NCBI GenBank assembly: GCA_902489855.1
Contig: CABUBS010000101.1
Location: 1-7,712 of the forward strand
Reading direction: 5' to 3'
DNA length: 7,712 bases
From: an uncultured Collinsella sp.
GTDB taxonomy: Bacteria > Actinomycetota > Coriobacteriia > Coriobacteriales > Coriobacteriaceae
Made by a program: the position numbers and the translations under genes. The notes below the pieces were generated by a model that saw only the letters and a program-made list of their open reading frames with translations, was not told the origin of the DNA and did no database searches. This document shows, piece after piece, positions 1-6,983 of the stretch (the stretch's first letter is position 1; each line of letters begins with the position of its first letter).

Positions 1-10
1 TATACGCCTT

Positions 11-43
11 CAAATTAATAAAACGCCCCCGTTCTCGGGCGTT
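11..43 (-). terminator. Intrinsic terminator of the marR-ABC operon
   Basis: Read on the minus strand, AACGCCCG (43-36), a four-base AGAA loop and CGGGGGCGTT (31-22) form a GC-rich stem with two unpaired G. A T-rich run (TTATTAATTT) follows at once. It begins about 20 bases after the TAA stop of the 618-aa ABC gene, the right place to end that operon. The stem is short but the arrangement is classical for a Rho-independent terminator. Confidence 0.8.
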
Positions 44-64
44 ATTCGTTCCCTGCGGCAGAAT

Positions 65-1921
65 TTACGCCGCCTCGTCGAACTGCGAGTTGTACAGGTC
101 GGCGTAGAAGCCGCCCTGGGCGAGCAACTCGTCGTGCGTGCCCTTCTCGACGATGTCGCCGTCGCGAATTACCAAGATCACGTCGGCGTTGCGGATCGTG
201 GACAGGCGGTGCGCGATAACAAAGCTGGTACGGCCCTGCATCAGCGCATCCATGGCACGCTGAATAAGCTCCTCGGTACGGGTATCGACGTTGGAGGTCG
301 CCTCGTCCAGAATCAGCGCCGGGCGGTCGGCCAAAATGGCACGGGCGATGGTCACGAGCTGGCGCTGACCCTGCGACAGGTTAGTGCCCTCCTCGTTGAT
401 CATAAAGTCGTAGCCGCCGGCGAGCGTATGGATAAAGTGGTCGCAGCGTGCGGCACGTGCAGCGGCTTCGACCTCGGCATCGCTCGCATCGGGGCGTCCG
501 TAGCGGATGTTTTCGCGGATGGTGCCGTTAAACAGCCAGGTATCCTGCAGCACCATGGCAAACTCGCCGCGCAGCGCCGCGCGGTCCCAGTCGCGCACGT
601 CGACGCCCTCGACACGCAGCGAACCGTCGTCCACATCGTAGAAGCGCTGCAGCAGCTTAATGAGCGTGGTCTTGCCGGCGCCGGTGGGGCCGACGATGGC
701 GATGGTCTGGCCGGGCTGCGCCTCGCAGCTAAAGTCGTGGATGACGGTCTTGTCGGGCGTGTAGCCAAACTTGACATGGTCGAACTCCACGTGGCCGGGA
801 CGCCTCTCGGGAATCTGCGCGTCGGCCTTCTGCTCCTCCTCGGGCGCGGCCAAGAACTCAAAGACGCGCTCGGTGGCAGCGGCCATCGACTGCATCGTGT
901 TGCTCACGTTGCCCAGCTGCTGCACGGGTTGCGTAAAGTTGCGAACGTACTGGATAAAGCTCTGGATATCGCCGGGCGTGGCATTGCCGGTCAGCGCGAG
1001 CTGTGCGCCCACCACGACGACGCCCACGTAGCCCATGTTGCCCACCAGGCTCATAAGCGGCATCATCAGGCCCGACAGGAACTGCGAGCGCCAGCCACTA
1101 ATAAAGAGACGGTCGTTTTGACGGTCGAACTCTTCGATCGAGGCCTCGGCGCGGTCGAACACCTGAATGACGTTCTGGCCGGCAAAGTCCTCCTCGATAA
1201 TGCCGTTGACGGCGCCCAGAACCTGCTGTTGCTCGCGGAAGTACGGCTGCGAGAAGTGAATCATCACCATCAAGATAATCGCGGCGGCCGGCAGCGTGAG
1301 CACGGTGACGCCGGTAAGCGGCAGGCTGATCGACAACATCATGACGAGCACGCCGATAATCTGCGTGACGGACGTAATAAGCTGCGTCACGCTCTGGTTG
1401 AGCGACTGGCCGAGCGTATCGACGTCGTTGGTGATGCGGCTGAGCACATCGCCCTTGCTGTGACCGTTGAAGTAGCTCATCGGCACGACGGCAATCTTGG
1501 CTGCGATCTCCTTGCGCATGCGGTAGCAGATCTTTTGCGTGACACCGGTCATGAGCCAGCCCTGGACCAGGCTGCAGACAGAGCTCGCCAGATACAGGCA
1601 GAGCAAAAAGCCGAGCGTCTTGGCGATCCAGTCAAAGTCAACGTCGCCGGTGCCGTTGACCTTGGCGACCAGGCCTTCGAACAGCTTGGTCGTAACCTGG
1701 CCGAGCACCTTGGGTCCCACAATGTTAAAGATGACCGAGCACACGGCAAAGGCGACGGCGGCAAACACGGCAATCTTGTGCTGGCCGATATAGCCGAGCA
1801 GCTGCCTCATGGTGCCCCTAAAGTCCTTGGCCTTTTCGCCGCGACGCATGCCGCCCATGCGGCCCATGGGACCACGCTGGCGGGTGGGCTTGGGAATCTG
1901 AGTCTTGGTCTCGTCTGCCAT
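65..1921 (-). CDS. ABC multidrug-type exporter half-transporter, catalytic subunit (618 aa)
   Basis: This is a fused membrane plus ATPase half-transporter of the type IV (MsbA/Sav1866-like) exporter class, expected to act in the cytoplasmic membrane as a heterodimer with the 789-aa protein encoded just upstream. A basic, Gly/Met-rich cytoplasmic tail (residues 1-45) precedes six likely membrane helices (about 49-70, 101-126, 183-200, 203-224, 283-306, 316-340). The ATPase domain has Walker A GPTGAGKTT (411-419), Q-loop Gln459, signature NLSQGQRQL (514-522), Walker B ALILDE with catalytic Glu540, and switch His571. The signature is LSQGQ rather than LSGGQ, while Walker B and the switch His are intact. 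In known heterodimers (TM288, LmrD) this marks the partner that supplies the working catalytic Glu and the weakened signature. Its ATG overlaps the upstream TAA stop by one base (TAATG) and follows AAGGAGG at 1937-1931. Substrates (drugs, lipids, peptides) cannot be told from sequence. Confidence 0.95.
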   Translation of the reverse strand: MADETKTQIPKPTRQRGPMGRMGGMRRGEKAKDFRGTMRQLLGYIGQHKIAVFAAVAFAVCSVIFNIVGPKVLGQVTTKLFEGLVAKVNGTGDVDFDWIAKTLGFLLCLYLASSVCSLVQGWLMTGVTQKICYRMRKEIAAKIAVVPMSYFNGHSKGDVLSRITNDVDTLGQSLNQSVTQLITSVTQIIGVLVMMLSISLPLTGVTVLTLPAAAIILMVMIHFSQPYFREQQQVLGAVNGIIEEDFAGQNVIQVFDRAEASIEEFDRQNDRLFISGWRSQFLSGLMMPLMSLVGNMGYVGVVVVGAQLALTGNATPGDIQSFIQYVRNFTQPVQQLGNVSNTMQSMAAATERVFEFLAAPEEEQKADAQIPERRPGHVEFDHVKFGYTPDKTVIHDFSCEAQPGQTIAIVGPTGAGKTTLIKLLQRFYDVDDGSLRVEGVDVRDWDRAALRGEFAMVLQDTWLFNGTIRENIRYGRPDASDAEVEAAARAARCDHFIHTLAGGYDFMINEEGTNLSQGQRQLVTIARAILADRPALILDEATSNVDTRTEELIQRAMDALMQGRTSFVIAHRLSTIRNADVILVIRDGDIVEKGTHDELLAQGGFYADLYNSQFDEAA

Positions 1922-4290
1922 TAGCGCTCGCCTCCTTCCATGACGGCTGCAATTTCTTCTTGGGTAAGCCCCAGCTCCTCGGCGGAAAGCTGTGACTGTG
2001 CGATCTCCAGGTACGCCGGGCAGCTGCGCAGCAGCTCCTCGTGCGTGCCGGTGCCCACTACGTGGCCGTCGTCGAGCACGATGATCTGGTCGGCGTGCAT
2101 GATGGTCGCGATGCGCTGGGCCACGACCACGAGCGCGGCGTCGGTGACGTTTTTGGCCAGCTCTTCGCGCAGGCGCGCGTCGGTCTTGTAGTCGAGGGCG
2201 CTAAACGAATCATCGAACACCACGACCTCGGGCTTTTTGGCCAACGCGCGGGCGATGGCCAGACGCTGGCGCTGACCGCCCGAAACATTGGAGCCGCCCT
2301 GGCTGATGGGGGAGTCGTAGCCGCCCTCGCGCTCGGCGATAAAGTCCTCCGCCTGGGCGACGCGTGCTGCCTGGCGCATATCCTCGTCACTCACCATGTC
2401 GCCGGCAAACTTGAGGTTGCTCTCGACGGTACCCGAGAACAGACGACCCTGCTGCGGAATATAACCGATGCGGCGGCGCAGCTCAGAGAGGGTCATGTCG
2501 CGCACGTCGATGCCGTCGAGCGAAATGCTGCCGCCCGTGACGTCGTACAGGCGCGGAATCAGCTGCACGAGCGTGGACTTGCCCGAGCCCGTGGAGCCGA
2601 TGATGCCGAGCATCTGACCGGCATGTGTGGTGAAGTTCACGCCGCTGATGACATCGGCGCGGGCATCGGGGTACTGGAAGCTCACGTCGCGGAAGGTGAG
2701 CTCACCGCGCGGCGCGCTGGCTGCGGGCAGTTTGGGCGAGGCAGGGTCGTTGATGCTCGTGGGGCAGGTGATGACCTCTTCCACGCGCTCAGCTGCGACC
2801 TCGGCACGGGGCAGGATAACCGAAACCATGGTGAGGATCATAAACGCCATGACGATCTGCATGGTGTAGGAGATAAACGCCATCATGTTGCCGACCTGCA
2901 TCACGCCGTCGGACACACCCTGCGCGCCAAACCAGACGATGAGCACGGTGATGCAGTTCATGACGAGCATCATGAGCGGCATCATAAAGCTCATGGCGCG
3001 GTTGGTGTAGAGCTGCGTGGTCATCAGGTCGAGCGAAGCCTTGTCAAAACGCTCGAGCTCATGCTCCTCGCGGTTGAATGAGCGGATGGGCATAAGACCG
3101 TCGAGCAGCTCGCGGGCGGTAAGGTTCACGCGGTCCACAAAGCTCTGCATCTTTTTGAACTTGGGCATGGTGAGGCCCATAAGCACGCCGACGACGGCCG
3201 AAACCGCGATGATGGCCACAGCGATGGTCCACTCAAGGCCGGTGTGGTTGGCCAGGACGCGCATGACGGCGACGATGCCCATGACGGGGGCCATCAGGCA
3301 CATGCGGATAAACAGAGTTGCGGCCATCTGGATCTGCTGAATGTCGTTGGTACAGCGGGTGATGAGCGAGGCCTGGCTAAACTTGCCCACCTCGGCCGGC
3401 GAGAAGTGCATAACCTTGTTGAAGGTCTCGCGGCGCAGGTCGCGGGCGATGGAGCAGGCGGTGCGCGAAGCCACGGCACCGGTCAGGATGGTGGCGACCA
3501 GCGAGATTAGGCACAGACCAAACATCGTGGTTGCCATGCGGCCCAGGTAGGCGTTCTGCACATCGGCGGGGTCGATGCCCTGCGCCTTGTACTCGTCTTG
3601 CACATAGCTCACGGCGCGTTGGGTCACGATGGAGCCCGACATGGAGCCCATTTTGTCCGCCATATCGTTGGCGCCCTCGACGAGCTTGCCCTGGTCGATT
3701 AGGCCGCCTTCAACGCCTAGACGCAGACCCTTCATGGTGATCTTACCGCCGTCGGCATCAATCTGCTTTTGCATATTCTGCGCCGCTGCGGCCTTCTGCT
3801 GCATCTCGGCGAGCTGCTCGGGCGTCATTGCCGCCATCTGCTCGGGGGTGGGCATGGCCTGAGCGGCGCCGCCATCGCTTGCCTCGGTAGATGCGCCGGT
3901 CATGTCGCCCATGGAGTTGGCGTCGATGCCTTGGTTGAGCGAAAGGACGACGGTCTCGGGCAGGCTCATAATGTCAGCGAGCTTGCTGCCGTCGGCGCGC
4001 TCGTCCTCGGTGCCCTTGTACGTGCGAATCCCGTTTTTGTCTGCCTTGCTAAACACGGCCTCCACAGCCTTGGCGTCCTTGGCGCTCATAAAGAGTTCGA
4101 GGTCATCGAGCGATTCGGAGCGAATGGTGTCGGGCACGGGTGAGGCGATGCCGCCTTGCTGCACGCCCACGTCGACGATATCGCTCATATAGGTAGGCAG
4201 TGCCAGATCGGCGTTGCAACTGATTACGATAAGTACGATAGCTGCGAACAGTGCCAGGATATGCTTTTTAAAGAGCTTGAGAATCCTCAT
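1921..4290 (-). CDS. ABC exporter half-transporter with degenerate ATP site and large extracellular insertion (789 aa)
   Basis: This is the second half of the heterodimeric exporter, in the TM287/LmrC-like position. TM1 is at about 8-32 and TM2 only at about 252-275; further helices lie near 326-346, 352-374, 433-456 and 468-492. The ATPase has Walker A GSTGSGKST (565-573), Q-loop IPQQ (611-614), canonical signature NVSGGQRQR (668-676), Walker B EVVVFDD (688-694) and D-loop SALD (697-700). Asp694 replaces the catalytic Glu and Gln725 replaces the switch His, so its own ATP site should hydrolyse poorly while its intact signature completes the partner's site. At 789 aa it is about 200 longer than usual half-transporters. 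The excess (about 33-250) lies between TM1 and TM2, so it should be extracellular; it is rich in Met, Ala, Gln and Asp and includes a tandem octapeptide (TPEQMAAM, TPEQLAEM at 148-163). The ATG overlaps the marR stop (ATGA) and is preceded by AAAGGAGAG. Confidence 0.95.
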   Translation of the reverse strand: MRILKLFKKHILALFAAIVLIVISCNADLALPTYMSDIVDVGVQQGGIASPVPDTIRSESLDDLELFMSAKDAKAVEAVFSKADKNGIRTYKGTEDERADGSKLADIMSLPETVVLSLNQGIDANSMGDMTGASTEASDGGAAQAMPTPEQMAAMTPEQLAEMQQKAAAAQNMQKQIDADGGKITMKGLRLGVEGGLIDQGKLVEGANDMADKMGSMSGSIVTQRAVSYVQDEYKAQGIDPADVQNAYLGRMATTMFGLCLISLVATILTGAVASRTACSIARDLRRETFNKVMHFSPAEVGKFSQASLITRCTNDIQQIQMAATLFIRMCLMAPVMGIVAVMRVLANHTGLEWTIAVAIIAVSAVVGVLMGLTMPKFKKMQSFVDRVNLTARELLDGLMPIRSFNREEHELERFDKASLDLMTTQLYTNRAMSFMMPLMMLVMNCITVLIVWFGAQGVSDGVMQVGNMMAFISYTMQIVMAFMILTMVSVILPRAEVAAERVEEVITCPTSINDPASPKLPAASAPRGELTFRDVSFQYPDARADVISGVNFTTHAGQMLGIIGSTGSGKSTLVQLIPRLYDVTGGSISLDGIDVRDMTLSELRRRIGYIPQQGRLFSGTVESNLKFAGDMVSDEDMRQAARVAQAEDFIAEREGGYDSPISQGGSNVSGGQRQRLAIARALAKKPEVVVFDDSFSALDYKTDARLREELAKNVTDAALVVVAQRIATIMHADQIIVLDDGHVVGTGTHEELLRSCPAYLEIAQSQLSAEELGLTQEEIAAVMEGGER

Positions 4291-4736
4291 TCGGCATCTC
4301 TCCTTTCTTGATTGCGGTCGATAATTTCGTTGGCACGTCTTAGAAGACGCACCATCTCTTGGGTATCTGTTTCGCCGAGCTGCTCGAGGAAGGCCGCGGT
4401 GCGGTTCTCGAATTCCCGACGTTTGATTTCGAGATCCTGGAATCCTTTGTCGGTCACCGTGACGTGTACGCGACGACGGTCGGTCTTTGAGTGCTCGCGC
4501 TCGACCCAGCCCTTGGCTTCGAGAGCGCGTAGGATATTGGCGATGCGGGCACTCGAGACCCAGGCGCGATCAGCGAGTTCGCTCGGCGTGAGTGAACCGC
4601 CGGCGAGTATGAGGGCGCGCATGACGGCCATCTCGCCGCCGAGGGCTTTGTCCGCAAAGCGCGAAATGCGCTGATGCATGCTGCCGAACTCGGTAAGGAG
4701 CTGACGCCCAAGCTCACGGAAATCGGTATCTTCCAC
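4287..4736 (-). CDS. MarR-family winged-helix transcriptional regulator (149 aa)
   Basis: The length and layout are those of MarR proteins: an N-terminal dimer helix (about 5-30), a helix-turn-helix at about 49-78 (from LTPSELADRAWVSS to the recognition helix ARIANILRALEAKGWV), a wing at about 81-97 containing the typical DRRRVHVTVTDKG, and a long C-terminal dimer helix (98-148). Such proteins are dimeric repressors or activators, often released by small aromatic or toxic ligands. As first gene of the operon, overlapping the ABC gene by ATGA, it most likely controls its own transcription and that of the exporter. The start is GTG at 4736-4734, with AGGGG six bases upstream; the next in-frame Met (residue 20) would remove the dimerisation helix, so GTG is preferred. 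The ligand cannot be predicted. Confidence 0.93.
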   Translation of the reverse strand: MEDTDFRELGRQLLTEFGSMHQRISRFADKALGGEMAVMRALILAGGSLTPSELADRAWVSSARIANILRALEAKGWVEREHSKTDRRRVHVTVTDKGFQDLEIKRREFENRTAAFLEQLGETDTQEMVRLLRRANEIIDRNQERRDAE

Positions 4737-4754
4737 CGAAAACCCCTAACACTA

Positions 4755-4780
4755 GAAACTATTTTCGCTGAAAGATGATA
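4755..4780 (-). promoter_or_regulatory. Candidate marR promoter -10 and autoregulatory palindrome
   Basis: On the minus strand TATCAT (4780-4775, one mismatch to TATAAT) lies about 40 bases before the GTG of marR, with no clear -35 at 16-18 bp. Between it and the start is the near-palindrome GAAAATAGTTTC (4766-4755), in which 10 of 12 positions are symmetric. A palindrome between the -10 and the start codon is where MarR proteins often bind to repress themselves. Both elements are short and AT-rich, so they could be chance. Confidence 0.3.
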
Positions 4781-4882
4781 CCCCCGCTCAACCATCCCAT
4801 TCGGTGGATTTCTAGGCATGTCCCAAAATCTACTTGGCCGCTAGGCAATATTAAGAGCTCATTAAGACTTAAAATCATTCAA

Positions 4883-4910
4883 TTGCTAAAGCGTTTCAAA
4901 GAACTATTAT
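4883..4910 (+). promoter_or_regulatory. Candidate sigma-70-type promoter upstream of the SDR gene
   Basis: TTGCTA (4883-4888) and TATTAT (4905-4910) are separated by 16 bp within an AT-rich patch that stands out from the surrounding GC-rich DNA. The hexamers match TTGACA at 4 of 6 and TATAAT at 5 of 6 positions. Transcription from here would give a leader of about 110 nt before the SDR start. It competes with the better -10 at 4959. Confidence 0.4.
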
Positions 4911-4930
4911 GCCCGCGGTTAGGCGAGGGG

Positions 4931-4948
4931 TTGTCACCACCATGACGA
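4931..4948 (+). promoter_or_regulatory. Candidate operator: TTGTCA-N6-TGACGA
   Basis: An imperfect inverted repeat with 5 of 6 matching arm positions (GTCA and TGAC are exact). It starts 28 bp upstream of the TATAAT at 4959-4964, so it covers the place where a -35 box would be. The regulator is unknown; sugar-acid genes are commonly under GntR- or LacI-family control, but no such gene is in the window. Confidence 0.3.
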
Positions 4949-4958
4949 CTGGGACTCA

Positions 4959-4977
4959 TATAATCGCCACGTGCGAT
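4959..4977 (+). promoter_or_regulatory. Consensus -10 box overlapped by a perfect 5-5-5 palindrome
   Basis: A perfect TATAAT (4959-4964) is directly overlapped by ATCGC-CACGT-GCGAT (4963-4967, 4968-4972, 4973-4977), whose arms are exact inverted repeats. No -35-like hexamer lies 16-18 bp upstream; the nearest, TTGTCA, is 22 bp away. A start near 4971 would leave a leader of about 55 nt. Binding at this palindrome would block RNA polymerase, so a repressor site is the simplest reading. Confidence 0.4.
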
Positions 4978-5025
4978 GCTCCAACTTCCCGCAAGGAGAC
5001 ACCTTACATAAAGGGGGATGGAGTC

Positions 5026-5775
5026 ATGGCATTTGACTTCACGGGCAAGACCGCGATTGTCACGGGCGGCACTCAGGGCATTGGCCTCGAGATTGCCAAG
5101 GGCATCGTTGCGGGCGGCGGACATGTCGCGCTCATCGCAAGGAACGCTGCTAAGGGCGAGGCCGCGGTGGCCGAGCTTGGCGAGGGCAACAAGTTCTATC
5201 AGCTCGATGTCGCCGATGCACCCAAGGCGCGCGAGACCGTCGAGCAGATTTTTACGGACCTGCCGCAAACCAACATCCTGATCAACTGCGCTGGCGTCAT
5301 CAGCACCAAGAAGTTCGACGAGATCGATGACACCGAGTGGCGTCGCACCATCGACATCAACCTCAACGGTACCTTTACCATGATGAACGCCGTGTACCCG
5401 CACTTTAAGGCGGCCCATGCCGGCACTATCGTCAACGTGAGTTCCGTTGCGGGCAAGATCGGTGGCGGCCTGCTCGGCACCGCCGCCTACGCCAGCTCCA
5501 AGGCCGGTGTTAACGGTCTAACCAAGGCAGTCGCCAAGGAAGGCGGCAAGTTTGGCGTCCGCTGCAACGCCGTGTGCCCGTCGCTCACGTTGACCGATAT
5601 GACCTCGATTCTCTCTGACGAGAACTCTCAGCGCATCATCAACGGTATTCCTCTGGGCCGCGCCGCCCAGGCCAGCGAGCCTGCGCAGATGGTGCTGTTC
5701 TTCGCTTCCGACCTCGCCAGCTTCGTGAACGGCGAGATCGGCGACTGCGACGGCGGCATCGTCCTGGACGGGTAA
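5026..5775 (+). CDS. Short-chain dehydrogenase/reductase, classical FabG-like type (249 aa)
   Basis: This is a cytoplasmic NAD(P)-dependent oxidoreductase of the classical SDR family. It shows the cofactor motif TGGTQGIG (13-20), INCAG (86-90, the NNAG element), catalytic Asn112 in INLNG, Ser140 in VNVSS, and Tyr155 and Lys159 in YASSK. Arg39 after the second strand hints at NADP(H). Two family-conserved spots differ: CPS (184-186) where PG is usual, and a C-terminal CDGG (241-244) where VDGG is usual. The ATG at 5026 is chosen because AAGGGGGA lies seven bases upstream and the Rossmann fold begins at once; an in-frame ATG at 4909 would add 39 unrelated residues across the promoter region. 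The next gene is a sugar-acid permease, so the substrate may be a uronate-derived ketoacid, polyol or sugar acid (a KduD-like role), but the sequence resembles FabG reductases as much, and the substrate is unresolved. Confidence 0.92.
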   Translation: MAFDFTGKTAIVTGGTQGIGLEIAKGIVAGGGHVALIARNAAKGEAAVAELGEGNKFYQLDVADAPKARETVEQIFTDLPQTNILINCAGVISTKKFDEIDDTEWRRTIDINLNGTFTMMNAVYPHFKAAHAGTIVNVSSVAGKIGGGLLGTAAYASSKAGVNGLTKAVAKEGGKFGVRCNAVCPSLTLTDMTSILSDENSQRIINGIPLGRAAQASEPAQMVLFFASDLASFVNGEIGDCDGGIVLDG

Positions 5776-5794
5776 TACCCCACGACGATTATTC

Positions 5795-5834
5795 GGCGAC
5801 GGCTCCTGCGACTCGGGACCGTCGCCTTCTTTCT
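5795..5834 (+). terminator. Intrinsic terminator between SDR and kdgT
   Basis: GGCGACGG (5795-5802) and CCGTCGCC (5819-5826) form a perfect 8-bp stem with a 16-base loop that can pair a little further, followed by TTCTTTCT (5827-5834). It lies 19 bases after the SDR stop and about 50 bases before kdgT. kdgT therefore depends on read-through or on a promoter I cannot identify with confidence in 5835-5870. Confidence 0.72.
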
Positions 5835-5883
5835 GATATAGGCGCGTGCGGCTACGATTCGCATGCATCCAAAGGAGATATAT

Positions 5884-6903
5884 ATGAGTGAATCGACTGC
5901 GGTGGAGGCGCCGGCGGCAAAGGAGCCGTTCTTTAAGATGTCCTCCATCCCGGGCGCCAATATCTTGGTGCCGCTTCTGTTGGGCTGTCTGCTCAACACG
6001 CTATTCCCCGACCTGTTCAAAACGCTCGGCAGCTTTACGCTTGGCATGACCCAGCAGGGCGCTGGCCCGCTCGTGGGCGCTTTTTTGCTCATCGTCGGTA
6101 CGACGATTTCGTTTAAGAGCGCTCCTGCCGCCGCTGCCCGCGGCGCCATCATCATCGCCGTCAAGCAGATCGTGGTCGTTGCCATGTCGCTGCTCATCCT
6201 TTATGTGTTCAACGACAACTTGTTTGGCATCTCTGCCATGGTGATGCTGGCGGCTTGCACCGGCGCCAACAACGCTATGTACGCTGGGCTGATGGGTACC
6301 ATGGGCAACGAGGCTGAGCGTGGCGCTGTCGCCATCACCACGCTGGTTGTCGGCCCTCCGGTCACGATGATCGTGCTCGGCGCTGCCGGCCAGGCCCCGA
6401 TCGGCTGGTCGCTCGTGGGCGCCATTCTGCCGATCGTCGTCGGCATTATTCTGGGTAACCTGTTCCCCAGCTTTAAGAAGATGATGGCACCGGCACTTTC
6501 CGCCATCATCGTGCTTGTCTTCTTTGCCATGGGCTCGACCATGACTTTTGGCCAGCTTATCAACGGCGGTCTTCCCGGCATCCTGCTCGGCGTGATCTGC
6601 TCGGTGATCTTTGCAATTCCCGTCATCGCGGTCGATAAGCTCACGGGTGGTACGGGTGTCGCAGGTGCGGCCATTTCGAGCTGCGCCGGAGCCAATGTGG
6701 CCACGCCTGCTGCCATGGCAAGCGTCAACGGGGCCATGTACGGCGGTGCGGTGCTCGCGACGGCTACGGCACAGGTTGCTGCCTGCGCAATCGTTACGGC
6801 TATTTTGACCCCGCTGGTCACCAGCTGGTGCTACAAACATTTTGAGGGCCAGGGCAACGGCGATAGCAAGGCAACGACCGACAAGGCCGCCGCGGCCGCC
6901 TAA
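5884..6903 (+). CDS. kdgT: 2-keto-3-deoxygluconate permease, KdgT family (339 aa)
   Basis: This is an integral inner-membrane proton symporter of the KdgT family, which imports 2-keto-3-deoxy-D-gluconate, an intermediate of pectin and uronate breakdown. Recognition rests on collinear motifs shared with E. coli KdgT: IPGANILVPLLLG near the start, GSFTLGMT (49-56), SGPLMTMIILGTAG-like VVGPPVTMIVLGAAG (155-169), GAILPIVVGIILGNL (179-193), GILLGV (232-237), DKLTGG (251-256) and the Ser/Ala/Gly-rich AGAAISSCAGANVATPAAMA (260-279). About ten hydrophobic segments are visible. The length is near the family norm (about 327 aa in E. coli). The hydrophilic Ala-rich tail (320-339) is longer than needed. 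ATG 5884 is preferred, with AAAGGAG ending seven bases upstream; the in-frame ATG at 5863 lies before the ribosome binding site. Kinase and aldolase genes for the imported sugar are not in the window. The true substrate may be a related ketoacid. Confidence 0.9.
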   Translation: MSESTAVEAPAAKEPFFKMSSIPGANILVPLLLGCLLNTLFPDLFKTLGSFTLGMTQQGAGPLVGAFLLIVGTTISFKSAPAAAARGAIIIAVKQIVVVAMSLLILYVFNDNLFGISAMVMLAACTGANNAMYAGLMGTMGNEAERGAVAITTLVVGPPVTMIVLGAAGQAPIGWSLVGAILPIVVGIILGNLFPSFKKMMAPALSAIIVLVFFAMGSTMTFGQLINGGLPGILLGVICSVIFAIPVIAVDKLTGGTGVAGAAISSCAGANVATPAAMASVNGAMYGGAVLATATAQVAACAIVTAILTPLVTSWCYKHFEGQGNGDSKATTDKAAAAA

Positions 6904-6941
6904 TGCCAAGCGGTAATCAAAGCTAAAAACTAGCTACACCA

Positions 6942-6983
6942 CAGGGCGGCCACGGGGGATCCCGTGGCCGCCCTGCAGTTTCT
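6942..6983 (+). terminator. Strong hairpin terminator after kdgT
   Basis: A perfect 15-bp GC-rich stem (6942-6956 with 6961-6975) closes a four-base loop GGAT, followed by CAGTTTCT. It begins 39 bases after the kdgT stop. The stem is unusually long and stable while the T-run is weak. As a symmetric hairpin it could also act on transcripts from the other strand, but no minus-strand gene ends here. Confidence 0.75.

Noticed and set aside
134..1924. 596-codon open frame antisense to the 618-aa ABC gene
   Set aside because: It is His/Gln/Ala-rich with no recognisable domain and mirrors a well-supported ABC gene; long antisense frames are expected from GC-biased codon use.
2041..3081. 346-codon open frame antisense to the 789-aa ABC gene
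   Set aside because: Same composition artefact, no domain, no promoter or ribosome binding site specific to it.
4886..4899. LacI/CcpA-type cre operator around the CG at 4892-4893
   Set aside because: Only about four of six positions per arm are symmetric and the outer TG/CA bases of the cre consensus are missing.
4909..5025. 39-residue N-terminal extension of the SDR from ATG 4909
   Set aside because: No ribosome binding site, it runs through the TATAAT and palindromes, and the family fold starts at the ATG at 5026.
5863..5883. Start of kdgT at ATG 5863
   Set aside because: It would translate through the AAAGGAG that serves ATG 5884 and add only seven unrelated residues.
6001..6909. 302-codon minus-strand open frame over kdgT
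   Set aside because: The plus-strand KdgT match is clear; the antisense product is His/Arg/Asp-rich low-complexity sequence.
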